Assembly (NCBI GenBank): GCA_030015575.1
Contig: JASDDO010000018.1
Span: forward strand, 226,533,138-226,597,137
Direction of reading: 5' to 3'
From: Agapanthus africanus
Lineage: Eukaryota > Streptophyta > Magnoliopsida > Asparagales > Amaryllidaceae
Length of the DNA stretch: 64,000 nt
The translations under genes were made by a program, and so were the position numbers. A model generated the notes under the pieces. The model ran no database searches, had not been told where the DNA came from, and saw only the letters and a program-made list of their open reading frames with translations. Positions 24,847 through 37,300 of this stretch are shown piece by piece (the stretch's first letter is position 1; the number at the start of each line of letters is the position of its first letter).

Positions 24847-24987
24847 CACGAATACTAAACAGGACTTATCTGAAATGACGGAGGGCTACGACAGGTTTTT
24901 CTGAAAACCTATTGCCTAATGAACTTGATATCGTTGTAGAATCAAATGAAGTTTTGAAGTGGAGTTATTTTGAGGCTTTTCTAGTTT

Positions 24988-25222
24988 TGCTAAAGGGGTC
25001 ACTCCCGGTGAAGGGATCGTCGGCCCTTTTCTCGTTGAATGAGGTGCGGGATATATCATATATATCGCTGTGCAAAGCAAAACTCAAAAACAATCAAAAG
25101 CAAACCGAGTGTGTAGCATCTGCCAGTTATTGCTAAAGGAGTCACTACCGGTGAAGGGATCTCGGTCCTTTCCTCATCGAATAAGGTGCAGGGTATATCA
25201 TATATACCGCTATGCAAAGCAA
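24988..25222 (-). repeat. Tandem pair of three-stem modules (copy C)
   Basis: Units at 24988-25080 and 25132-25222. Unit 1 closes with AAAGGG/CCCTTT and unit 2 with AAAGGA/TCCTTT. The third stem is GATATAT/ATATATC in unit 1 and GGTATAT/ATATACC in unit 2. The changes relative to A and D are mostly on both sides of the stem. Confidence 0.85.
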
Positions 25223-26819
25223 GAACTGTAGCTACCTGTTTTGTTTAAAATTTGATTCTACAACATCTTAGGTTTCTTTTCTTTCATTAATCACATTAAT
25301 GAAGTCCCATCATTTAAATACCTAAACATCACAGATAAATACGATGTACACTTATGCCATCCGCATTCGCCTCGATGTCCCCTCGTGCACCGTTAGGTTA
25401 GGTAACTAACGACAGAGCAGGGCAGGGCTAGTGCGGGTGTAAAACATAAGCAACGTCTATAAAATATATCATATATACTATATACTGTATCTATCATAGA
25501 ACATCACATGATCACATCACAGATATCGCAGCAGAAGAAACATATGAAACATTGGATATACTAGGACGTCCGTGTTTTTAATACGAGCCAGTATAAAACA
25601 CGGATTCCACGGTCGTGATGAATAGCCAATCCCACACCCCTAGACCCCTACGAGAGCGGCAAGCAACCCTACCAATTCTAGGGTTAGGAGACCGGGACTC
25701 GACTCCTCGAGATGGTCTCCCACTGAACCCTAGAACCCGGTTACTTGTGCTCACCTCCTTGGGTCTATCCTAATGCGGAAAAGTAAATAATATACAAAGG
25801 GTGACATCTTCCGCAACCTGGAAGTGTCCCAATAAAAGAATATTACATACAAGTTTTTACATGAATGAAAATGAAAAACACTCATCTCACATAAAAACCC
25901 TCGGCTATTCAAACACGACAATCCAATATAACATATCCAGCAACACATAACATCACATGTCATCAACGTAAGTAAATATGCGCATCCCAATTGTCGTTGA
26001 CATATAGCAACGAAACCGGCGATATCACATAGTACACTTACGGTCACAGAAAAGAAAGTGTAAAACTACAACAATTGGAATCCGCAACCTCTTTAGACAT
26101 CACATGCCTAATCAAATGAAATACTTAGACATCACATGCCTAACAATTATAAACCCGGTATTTTAGTCTCATTATCGAAAACTCTTTTCAATATCAAGTG
26201 AGACTAAACTGCTAGATTTATAACATTCATTCAGTTATCTCATAACTGTTTGTGAATTCCAATTATTGTATCCCATTCCGGATAAATAGAGAATATTAAA
26301 CTTTCCGATCGAACATTCGAACACCCAAGTTTTCCCGAAACCGATCAACACATGAAATAAGTTCAAAGACATTCACTTCATGTCTCAGTACCAACGGTCC
26401 AGCCGTAGAAGGGTCAAGCCAACGCCTCACATGTGGCACGCCGTACTGCCCCAAACCCGAAGGTTCAAAGGGCAGTTCAAGACGGTCACATAATCGAGTT
26501 AAGGTTTGTTGTCTTCTAGAAGGACCATCACGTTACTTGCACTACTTAGAACGTCATTAAACTACGGAAAAGTCCAACAATTGGAAATTTCTCGGCAGGG
26601 GAAAGATTGGGTATTTACATCCGGTCGAACTTTTTAACATATTCTAAAATATCCGGAAAAACACATAGACGAAGTCTGATAATCCGATCGAATCTACGAA
26701 CTCCCAATACACCCCAGAAAATTCAACTCTTGAATAAATTTTAAAAATTCCCAAAAAATCCAACACCTGAAGAAATCAGTTACTGTGCAAAAATTATATG
26801 ATAATTCAATAAATTGGCC

Positions 26820-26860
26820 GCGGAACCGCCGCAGAAGCAAGGCTTCTGCCGCGGTTCCGC
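26820..26860 (-). repeat. GC-rich hairpin downstream of primer site (copy C)
   Basis: GCGGAACCG and GCAGAAGC pair with GCTTCTGC and CGGTTCCGC around a 3-base loop. It is a near-perfect stem of about 19 pairs with one small bulge, about 190 bases from the primer site. Confidence 0.88.
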
Positions 26861-27050
26861 CGCACAGTAGACACTTCATTAATTAATTTTTGCACCGTAA
26901 TTCATAGATTTCCCTGCTGAATTTTTTAGCAATTTTTAATCTGGAAAAATCCGAGTTTTTAGAAAAAGTCCAGAGAGCATATCGGGAATTAGGGTTTCGG
27001 TTCGATCGGGTTTCAATCGTCGTCTAGACTTCGCCTAAGGCTCTAGCTAG

Positions 27051-27062
27051 GCTCTGATACCA
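27051..27062 (-). promoter_or_regulatory. Primer-binding site of copy C (initiator tRNA-Met)
   Basis: Minus-strand TGGTATCAGAGC separated by one base from the 5' LTR end CCCTACA. It fixes the element's orientation and the LTR boundary. Confidence 0.93.
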
Positions 27063-27063
27063 C

Positions 27064-29287
27064 TGTAGGGTTCCTAGGCAGTCACAAGAGGTCTCACAAG
27101 GCATCAACCATGCCAATTTCAAAAATTATCGGTGACGAGAAACCCTAATACGGATCGTCGACTAGAATTCTAGGCGAAACATTAAACTAGTTAACGACTT
27201 AACTAAAGGAGAGAGGCTACAACCTTTGTAGATCCGTTTCTCCACTTCCTTAGCTCCACGTAGGCGTCCTCTCGCTGTCCATCTCGAATCCCGAACTCAA
27301 TCGTCGGCTTCATCGGAGAAATGGGCGGGCTCGGTCGTCGGCTTCGTGCCAAAGATGATCTAAGTCGAGGCATCACAAGTTCAAGCTCCAACTTCGCCAA
27401 GTTGTGAAACTTGTGAAGAAAACACCCAAAACCACTTGGCAAGAGGTAGAGGATGAAGAAATAGGAGGTGGGTTCACTTTAGAATTGGATTTCTCACTCT
27501 TTAGCTCAAGGTGCCATTAATGGTGTCAAGCTTTTTCTTTGAAGAAGAAGAAGATGATGAAGATAGAATATGATAAGTGTTAGATTAAAAATGAGAATAA
27601 TATCATTACTTATCATATACTAACCATGGTGAAGTGTAGAGAGCAAACTAGGGTTAGGTGCATGGTAGGGTTAAGAGAAGAAAACAAAAAAATGGTCAAT
27701 TATTCAACTCTTCATGAAGCTTCATGAAAGAAACAAATAAAGCCACCATTTTTCTTTTCCTTTCCAAAATGAATAATCAATATAAATAAATGAACAAGTA
27801 AATAAAACCCTAACCATTCATATAACCATGGTTTAATCTTTACACAAGCACAAGTTAATATGTATCATCAAACATGACACAAACATGTGTACACAAAAAT
27901 ATATCACATATACAATGTGCACATCAAGTGAGAAAATCCTTTTAAAATGAACCAATACTAGTTAATGCAAAGTAATATATCAAATATATATAATTATACA
28001 TCAAATCATTAAATCAACACATGATTCAATGATCCGGTCATGTCGCACATAACCGACTAGTATACAATGCATCGACTTATCGAATCAATCTTTGATTCGA
28101 TAACTAGGTTATATCGCATATAACCAATCGAAACATTCATCGCGAGAATGAAATACGGTATCACATACACGCAGTATTCTCGATCCTGTACATATCTCAT
28201 ATGCACTCCTTTTTCGTTTCGCTTGAGCCAGGAAACCTCTGTGTAGGACTCTAAAGACTCGTCAATACGCCGGTAGCAGATGATGATCATATCAAGCACC
28301 CACAAGCCACAAGCGGTCTGCTAAACGTAATGGCCATCCGGGTATTGAACGATCAGAAGATCGACGAGCAAGCCCGCTCACACTCCTGTGAATCCAACCA
28401 GTAACACTTACCATACAGTCCGGTCTGTTCGCCTGATATGTCGTATATCAAGTCTAGGGGTGGTAAACGTCAGACCCCAATAACCGATAAGTCGTGCCGA
28501 TGTGAGGCTCATAACGGGTCGAGAAACTACTGGTAACACTTACCAGCAAATCTCTGGTCAGCCCTGGCCAGGGACTTCCCTGTTACGGCCAATCGAGCAC
28601 AGCGCAACATCAACTCCCAATACCGGGAGAGACGAAACCACTCCTATCGCTCATTGCCTCCATGTGACTCGGGACTGTACCCAAAGACCACCATTTTGCA
28701 TGCCCTCATGGACGTGGTAAGGTGGAGATCAAAGCACAATGGGAATCACACAAGACTCTATGACGATCTCGGGTCTACAGACTAACCTGCACAAGTGTCA
28801 CCTGAGAACTGCCATCTGACGTGAGGTATAATACCATCTGGGAGTTCTCGGCGAGTCCGTCCAGTGTACCCAGTCTCCACTGAGCACCCGTATATCATCT
28901 CTGATGTCAAACACCAATGGATATGGGATCATCCATCGCCCATCTCATGGGTCGAGAAGCGTATACGCTAGTCTACTCTGGTATATCGATGCCCCGTCTC
29001 GATACACCCTCGACTACGGACCTTGAAGGATGTACCTATAGACTACCATGTCCCCACTAGTATGATCCGTATCACAGTCCAGGTAGTCAAGTACAAATCC
29101 TAAGGGCTTTACCAACATGTAACTATAAGACAGTTTAAAGAGACTAGTGTACATGTTAAGATAAAGAGTAACCAGATAGCATACTATCATATCGAGCAAG
29201 AAAGTCATCTCTATATATGTCCAAGCATCCAATATAATACACATCATTTGTACAATACTGGCCTCTAGGGCATACATACAACTAACA
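27064..29287 (-). repeat. 5' LTR of Copia copy C
   Basis: 2,224 bp, TGTAGGGTTCCTAGG...CATACAACTAACA, followed by the ATATT duplication. It differs from 8284-10505 at scattered positions, for example five in the first 130 bases. Confidence 0.95.
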
Positions 29288-29292
29288 ATATT

Positions 29293-30176
29293 AAATTGCA
29301 TCAACTAATATAAGCTCACTAAATGATTCTTTTTCTCACTTGGGTAATACATTGATATATATGCGATATATGTTAATTGTATTATTTTATTTTATTACAA
29401 TAAATATTATATATGTGATATATTATATTGTAACATATTATGATTATTAATGCAACATAATTAGTGGAGATTAAACATGATTAAGGTTTGATTTGGGTTA
29501 ATTTTTCTAGAAGCTTCTAGAAGCTTTCTTTTTGTTTTTGCAAATATATTTTGCAAGATATTTACTTAACCCAACCCACACCCTTTGCCATGGTTAGATC
29601 TCTACATTGGTTAAGTCTTTCTTGACTTAACCATGGTTGCATTGGTATTGAAAATAACAATTCATTATTCATCATAAAAGGATCATTATTCATTCTTCTT
29701 CTTCTTCCTCCTTGCAAAGCTTTCTAGCTTTGGGTTTTATGATGGATTAGTGTGAGATTATGATAATAAATGAGAGCTAAAATCCTACTTCATCATCCTA
29801 ATCTATCCTAGCAAATTAGATTAGGGTGTTCACTTCATTAGTGAGTGAGAGCTTGTGTTAAAGAAATTTCAAGGTAGATTATCTTTGTTATCGAAGATCG
29901 GAAGCAAGCTTGCATCTTTCTCTTCGTGGAGCCTCTCTAGAGTCCGGGTGCACGATGATCGCAGCGAAGTGACCTCAACACGGAGCTTTAGAAGTGAAGG
30001 ACTGGATCTACAAAGGTTGTAATCCCTTTCACTTAGTGTTAAAGTGTTTAACATGCTTTGTTTCACCTAAACTCTAGTATAAAGATCTTGGTTAGGGTTG
30101 TTCGGCACGATTAAATTTTAAATCGGGCATGGTTGATGCCTTGTAGACCCTTGTGACAGTACCTAATAACCCTACA
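29293..30176 (+). mobile_element. LTR B, right part (plus orientation)
   Basis: Continues the plus-oriented LTR interrupted by copy C at the ATATT site and ends CCTAATAACCCTACA. No primer-binding site follows (AGTTGAAGATTTTC), so B is a solo LTR or the 3' LTR of an element lying to the left. The segment includes the CTTCTTCTTC-rich tract near 29695 and the reverse complement of the LTR start at its end. Confidence 0.85.
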
Positions 30177-31595
30177 AGTTGAAGATTTTCAGTGTGGGGA
30201 GTCTTACTCAGATATAGAGTAGACCGATCCAGAGATGACCATTGATGTATCGTCTTTCCTGAAGGATTGACGCATTGCTTAGCTTGCGGACAAGGGGTAT
30301 TCACATGTCATCCACACAAAGTTTAAAAGTTCGAACGAATGTCAGAAACCCATTTTTCCAAGTTTAAAGTATTCGAAGGAACATACAAGTAATTCTGCAG
30401 ACCCTGTAGAAGAATGAAACCTTAACTCGACAGGATGATCATGGAACCGCTTCTGAACCATAGAGTTTGTAGCAGTTCAGCGGTGCCATCAGTGAGCCTT
30501 GGGTTTGCCCTTCAACGGTTGGTCTATAGGTATTGTGGCATGTACTGGATATTATTAGACTTTGCTCAGGTGTTGATCTTTCGGGGAATTATGGGACTTT
30601 GACGAATTGATCGAAAAGTCTGACGTCGTCCGAATATCATGTGATAAGAGATCAGCAAGCTGACCAGCTTCGGATAGGGGTCCTCACCCAGATGTGTTCT
30701 GAGTTGATCGAGAGCGGACGAGCGTTGAGTATTCCTCCGATGGTTGGGACGAGTTCCTGAGGACGTGTTCGACTAGAGATATTCTACAGAGTGATGAAGA
30801 TACCGAGTTCGCAATTTTTAGTCCGTGTTAGAGATTCCGGATTGAGTGTAGCTGAGAACTATTGCAGTACGTAGATAGCGTGATGTGACGTCAAGTGGAC
30901 GATGATAAAAACGAGTGGAACAGGAGGTTCGTGCGAGATGTTAACGATCTGTTTTTACTCCCCGTCTAGATTAGAGATCTGATGTGTATACAGAGGCGTT
31001 GGGATACAGCCAGTTCCTGAGGGAATGCTGTGCTGAGAACGCAGATGTGCAGAAAGCAAGAAAAGATTATGCGAGAGTACCAGCCTCCGTACAGTTCGGC
31101 ATAGGCAAGATCGGAAGAGACCTTGAGCAGGTTCCTTCCAGGACACTGCTGCAATGAGATTTGCACCGAGGATCAGATGAGTCATGTGTATTCAGAGGGC
31201 CCAAGGCCGACGCCAGTAACATGCTGCTTTATGAGTGGTTATGATAATTGGCCGAGAGATGACCAAAGAAGTGCCAGAGCGGGATCATTTCCGTTAGCAC
31301 ACCTGACCGGGCCGATGAGCCGAAGGATTACGAGATTGGTAATCCACAGAGAAATGAAGACCCAGAGACAGAGGATGCCAGACCGTGAGCAGGAGGTAAG
31401 CGGATGTTCTTGCTCTACCAGTTTTGGGCACACCGATATTTTTCGACATTGTAAGAGGTGTACCTCAATGTAATTTGTTACGATTTGCGTTTGTGATGCG
31501 AGTATCATGCTTATATCGCTTGGATTTGAGTTTTGATGATGAGTTTCCTGATATTGATTTCGTGCACCATGACTGCGTCTACTGGGTATTTGCAT

Positions 31596-32410
31596 TTTGT
31601 GCACAGTTATTGCACTTGATTTAAGTTTATACACAGCGACATCAGTTTGCGATTTGTGCATATCTATTGCACTTGATGTTGATTTTGTGCCTTGGTAGCA
31701 CGTGGTTATGATTTCATGGACTTCATACAGTTGATTTGATTTTTGCACTCGGTATATCTCATATATGCCTGCAGTGCATTGATACGTGTTTTTTGCACAC
31801 AGTTGCACACGTTTTGATTTTCATACACCTTGGTACACTCGGTGTTGCTTTTATATGCATTTGAGTTATTGATGGGTTTTCGTGCACTGGATTTAGGTTT
31901 TCGTGCACTGGATGCACCCGATGTGTATTTCGTACACTGGATGCACTGTATTTGTATTTCGTGCACTGATTGCACTAGATTTATACTTCGTACATTAGTT
32001 GTACCCGATTTATGCCTTGAGCATTCGTTTTACTAGATTGGTGCTTTCGTGCGCGTTAGCACTTGATGTTCGTTTTTGTGCATACTACTGACTAGATACT
32101 TTCGTGCGCGCTTGGTCTTTGATTTTGCGCATATTCGGCGCTTGATATTGTATTTTTGTGCATGTTGGATGCATTTGGTTTAGATTTTTATTCGTGCATG
32201 TGGGATACACTTGATTTCGATTTCATTCATGCATGATGGATGCAGTTGATTTGGATATTCGCTCTTGTTGGGCGTATGATATGAGATGTGATTTTATGCA
32301 CACCGGATGCACTCGATAGGGATTTTCATTCGTGCAGGTTAGTTGCACCGGATTGGGATGTTCGTGCACTTTAGACGCACTTGATGTGGTTGTCGTGCAC
32401 ACCCGTTGCA
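31596..32410. repeat. Degenerate tandem array with palindromic GTGCAC units
   Basis: About 20 diverged units of roughly 30-46 bases built on TTTCGTGCACTGGATGCACT, typically two TGCAC words flanking a short spacer and followed by a TTGATTT-like stretch. It produces low-complexity frames on both strands (for example 31239-31808 minus) that are not genes. Confidence 0.7.
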
Positions 32411-32946
32411 CTTACTTTTGCTTTTGTACATATTGTGGCACATGTAGTTGGATTTGATTTCCGTGGGCACCAGACGCATGTGATTGTTGGATACGCCTTT
32501 TGAGGCTGATTTTTCTTTTGAGCACCTTGTTTTCATGATGGGCACAATATTGTGTATTAGCCAAACAGGACTGATCTGAGGACAGTACCTGAGTACTTTG
32601 CATGCATTAAAAGTTACCAAGAGGTTTTAAAAAAGGAGCTATTGTCTCGCTAATTCCTACGTGTCCGTGAGCGACACGAACCTTTATAAAGGAAAACCTT
32701 TTGGGATATTTCAAAACGACGGAACTTATATTTGAGCAAAAAACATATATTTATTACTTTACAATGAGTGTTCGTCACTGTGCTCTGAGTTACGCATAAC
32801 ACCGCGATTCAGAAAAGATTTTGCATGTATTTTATTCAGTTTTTGGAGATTTTTCAAGGATACGTACTATATACATACTATAGTATTTGACTAGTGTATA
32901 TTGGATTTCAGCATTGGATTTCGAGATCTGTATCTCCATTGTAACT

Positions 32947-33000
32947 CCGATGATATGCGTGCAAATCCGATGATATGCGTGCAAATTCGATGATTTGCGT
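32947..33000. repeat. Short 20 bp direct repeat, about 2.7 copies
   Basis: The unit CCGATGATATGCGTGCAAAT occurs twice perfectly, then as TCGATGATTTGCGTG. No coding role seen. Confidence 0.7.
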
Positions 33001-34315
33001 GACGCTTGACGGAGTTAAAATTTTGAGTTGTGTACTCGTTTTCATGCGCCCTTGACGCGCTGTGTTATTTCTATATCTTCCGTGATTTCGGAGCCCCGTT
33101 GATTTGAGTTGAGTATTCAAATGTATTAGTAATTGGGAATTTAAATTTAAATTCGGGGACCGAATTTATTTAAGGGGGGAAGAGAGTAACATTTCAGAAA
33201 ATAGAAAATATTATTTTTGGAATTTAATATTAAAATAATATATTTCCCGAAAACTGCCCGATTTGGGAAATTGGGGTTTTCGAAAAAGGGTATAAATATA
33301 TATCAATATTTGTGAAATAATCGGAAATTAAAATGATTTATTCATTTTTAGAATATATTTACTGGATTTGGCATTTTTAAAATTTATTATATGAAGTTTG
33401 GATAAAAACCCGATTAGTGCACTGCTAAGCGCAATTAAGCCAAATCCGTGTTTTTACAGTTTTCCGTGGCTAGTGCACCATGTCATGTTGCGGTTGGTTA
33501 CATGTTGTTGTATTTGTGTTGTTTTATGGGTATTAGTGATTTAGTTTTAAAATTTAAAAGAGAAAGGGTAAAAGGGTAAATAATAGTGAGAGAGGGTGAG
33601 AATAAGAGAGTGAGAGAGAGGGCTCTGCCATCTATTGTTGACCCCATTATTTCATTCATCTTTTCCTCATCCCCTTCAACCTCACTTACCTCCACCATCA
33701 ATCCCAAATCCACCTCAAAAACTCCATCAAAACCCTAAACTCCTTTCACAAAAAAAGATACCCTCCTCATCCTCTACTCAATGGACCAAGCAAAGTGGAA
33801 TTTTGATAACATTAAAAAGCTAGGGTTCTCTTGACTTTCATCCATGAGTTATAGTCCCCTCCATTTAGTTTAGTTTATTTTTTCCTAGCATTCTAATTAG
33901 TTTCGAATGGGTTTAAGGTGTGGGTTTGTGAAATTGGAAAATTCAAGAGAGGGTTTGGTGACTTGTGGGCGTGTGAGCTGTAGTGAGGGTGTGCAAGACC
34001 CTAGAGATCAAATTCTGGACTTAGAACAGAGAATACAAACTTAGATTAGTTCCATGTCGGTTTTGTGTACAAATTGGGGACTACACGGAATCTGCGATGA
34101 GCCGGGGAATTTTCTGAGAAAACCAAACAACACCAGGGACCTATTTTAGACACCATGAGACCACCCTGACCAGACGAGCACCAAAAGAGGTGATCTGGCC
34201 GAGCAGGACGGAATTTTGGCCAATGTGGCCAGCCACATGGTGGATTCTGCTGCCCAGGTTGCTTCTATAGGTTATATACTTTATATACATTACCCCGGTA
34301 TTGTTTGTACATCCC

Positions 34316-37300
34316 TGTCAAGACCCGAAATTGGCACGTGACGGCCCTTAAACTACGCAACGTTTACAGGCGTAACGCAATTTAAGTAAGCCTAAAACCC
34401 TGCAATCTAAACCATCAAAAGTAGTAAGTGATAATAACATTTTTAAAACTTTTGAAATCTCAACCCAAATTCTTTAAAGTCCATCTTTATTTCCTTTAAA
34501 ATTTTGGCAGCATCTCCTTTGTAAAAACTAGCCCCAAAAATGGGTACAACATAAATAAAAAGTAAAGCATCCCCAACGGGAGCAAATACATGCCCAAAGG
34601 CGGAAAACAAGCACCACAACAGATATACGACGCCGCAGTGAAGAAATAAAAGACGATATAAAGAAACTGCATAAAAGACCCCCAAGTCACAAAATAATAT
34701 ACAATATCATCCTCACATCATGTCTATAAGTCATACATGAAAGTTGTAGATGGAGATTACATGGATACAATGAATATACAATAAGCAACATCGGATAACC
34801 GCAAAACCCACCTATAGAAAAACTGTACACAGTCAGCCGTAGCGGTATCCGCTGCAAAAGACGATATGATAGATGAAAAGCACTGCCTCTGAGTACTCTG
34901 AGGAGCAACCTGCAAAACACTGTGGCACAACGTGGGTGAGTTGCCAACACGTGAATATGAAGCAATGCATATAAAGTAAATGTGGAGTATGGGATAAAAC
35001 ATGCCATCCTCACGGAATCCTGACCTCGTGGCAGGACCAAACTCCATCAAGACAATCAAAATCCCAAATTTCCTCAAATTAGCCCCCAAATTGGCTCTCA
35101 TATCCTGTAAGTCTCATATATCCTGATATTCCAATATCAAGTAAATCTCATATATCCTGTATCCAATATCAAGTAAATCCCATATATCCTATATCGAATA
35201 TCAAGTAAATCTCATATATCCAGTATCGAATAGCAAGTAAATCTCATATATCCTATATCGAGCACATTGGCCCCGAGCACGTAGGCCCCTCACACCGACC
35301 ACATAGGCCCCGAGCACATAGGCCCCGAGCACATTAGCCCCTCTCATCGAGCAGATTGGCCCCGAGCACATCGGCCCCGAGCACATAGGCCCTTATCATC
35401 GACCATATAGGCCCACATATATAATGAATATGTATATTTGCATATATTATTATGATGATATATGATGTAGGTGTATATATAACAGCGTCCCATACCACTG
35501 ATATATATATACGATGGGTATACATATACATATATATATATATATCAGCGTCCCATACCACTGATATATATACGCAGGAGTAAAACAATCCAGAAACATC
35601 ATATGAAAAACATATCTCAATGCGAAATCAATGAATATAATATATGCAACATGAAACAGTAATATGAGCGTATAAGGAAAATCGCTATTTAACTGCAACC
35701 AGTTATAAAATATATCATGCGGTTCCTAAATTCTCCAAATCCATACAACATCATATAAAGGTGAACATGTAGCTATAGCCAGATATATGTGTAAACATGT
35801 GGTATAACAAGGTATATGTATCTACCTATCAGTAATGATGTAATACCCTCCAGGTATAAGTGTAAGTATGTATGCAAGATGTACATGTAGCTATGTCTCA
35901 TATGTGTATATACCTATCACTAATGGTAAAATACTATATAGGTATATGGATAACTACCATGTAAGTATGTCAAGGCATATATGTAAGCATGTAGGTATGC
36001 AGGTATGCTATATGTCATATGCATGAAGGAAAATAAGGATCATGTCTCAATATCCCTAAACAATACAATATCATATATGTATGTGTGTTGTGCGTGTCAT
36101 GGCAATTATTGACGGTGTGTGTGGTATACAATCAGTGCTCGTGCAACATGAGCCGTCAATAATAGTGCAGTGTCCTAAGGGTACAAGTCCAAGCACAATA
36201 AGTAATAATATATAATGAGGTGTATGCGCAGACTCTATATATGCAATAGAATATGTGACTAATATCATTTCATCTTTAGCCCAGATGCATAACGCCATGT
36301 GGGCGATTCTTCTGTAGATGTTAAATCTACTCACCAACGCTCCTGGCTAAGTAAAGCCAACCACCTGTTTCGCCTTCTTCGCAGCGTCCGAATTCCCCGC
36401 CTGCGGTCCTAAAACATAAAACAATATAACAAGTATATGGTAGCAATAGACCCAAAACACGTACAAACTACGTTTGACCGACGCGACAACACAAAATATA
36501 CTCTCAAGTGTTCGTTTAGTAGCTAACGTTCATAGAGACACTACGAAACCAACTCAAGAGCAACAGAACACAACGACACTAACCGTATCGGATAACTTAA
36601 CGCGTGAAACGAAACACAAGAAAACAAGCAAGTGATTCCAGATTTTGCTATACCAACAATTTGTAAAAGTTGCAAGTACCACGAGACCACACACAACCCC
36701 AGAGACCTCTACACCAAAACCCATACCCCAACTCCCCAGTCTTGCCACAATTTGTGGCCAGAAGCAATTAATTTGAGGCCCACTGTTCAAGGAAGAGTGT
36801 CAGGTTTTAATGGTAGGTTCTATGACACTACACAAGGTCACTGTGATCGGAACTTTTGCAACAAATGCCTGGTTTGATAGCAGATCATTCAAGACCCAAA
36901 ACTACACTAAAAATACGATATTTATACGAAACGATACATAACGAGATCTAAACTGAAACTAATACGCTACGCTACACAATAAACACCTACTTAACAGAAA
37001 GAGATCATTACCTACTCCCACAAGCTCAAAGATCCTAGCTTTCCGAGCTCCAAGGCATCCAAGAGGCAAATCAAGGCAAAAGAAGTGATTTTTGTGAGAT
37101 TTTGTGAAGTTTGTGATGGATTAGTGAAGGGATTAGCAAGTGTTCAGTTGTGGGTGAGAGGAATGAGAAAATAATGTGAAGAGATGAAGTGAGAGCGAAA
37201 TAGAGAGAGTGTGAAGAAAAGAGAGAAAGAGGTGAGGTTAAGGTGAGTGCACCAAGCATTAAATTTCACATAAATGCTAGCATCACTCATGTTCCACCTC

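Larger units (their letters stand above)
24305..27050 (-). other. Gag-less leader of Copia copy C (upstream part)
   Basis: Between the primer site and the D insertion, about 2.75 kb without a gag-like frame. It holds, from 5' to 3' in minus sense, the GC hairpin, a segment reading as a 98-residue cysteine-rich frame at 25751-26047 (similar to the 122-residue frame of A), a stem CCGTGTTTT/AAAACACGG with GAGCC in its loop near 25568-25608, the branched element, the paired modules and the CCTT/AAGG hairpins. Confidence 0.75.
8284..29287 (-). mobile_element. Copia LTR retrotransposon, copy C (interrupted by copy D)
   Basis: A complete minus-strand element with 2,222 and 2,224 bp LTRs, a primer site next to the right LTR, a polypurine tract next to the left LTR, and a perfect 5 bp target duplication ATATT (8279-8283 and 29288-29292). 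Without the nested copy D (13905-24299 plus its duplicated AAATC) the internal region is about 6.1 kb. It has one long pol frame and no gag. The LTRs differ by a few percent by eye, so the insertion is older than D or D'. Confidence 0.95.
30177..34315 (+). mobile_element. Unclassified degenerate LTR-element fragment
   Basis: No intact coding sequence. The first 1.3 kb is GC-moderate and looks like decayed coding sequence, but I could not place it in a pol domain. From about 31450 it becomes AT-rich with the GTGCAC array, and 33540-33830 has the GA-rich then C/T-rich texture of an LTR transcript leader. It ends abruptly where the Gypsy LTR begins at 34316. Best guess is the 3' end plus LTR of an old plus-strand Gypsy element. 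Confidence 0.4.

Noticed and set aside
27051-27062. A tRNA gene fragment because of similarity to initiator tRNA-Met
   Set aside because: Only 12 bases match and they lie exactly beside an LTR, as expected for a retrotransposon primer-binding site. I saw no full tRNA or rRNA gene in the window.
30960-31200. Gypsy integrase C-terminus in the plus strand
   Set aside because: A few residues resemble the QKSYADRRR region, but the match is too weak and frame-broken to call.
31239-31808. A 189-codon minus-strand open frame
   Set aside because: It is mostly the translation of the low-complexity GTGCAC array and has no recognisable domain.
35450-35588. Small tyrosine/isoleucine-rich frame in the Gypsy LTR
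   Set aside because: It is produced by TATATA microsatellite sequence.
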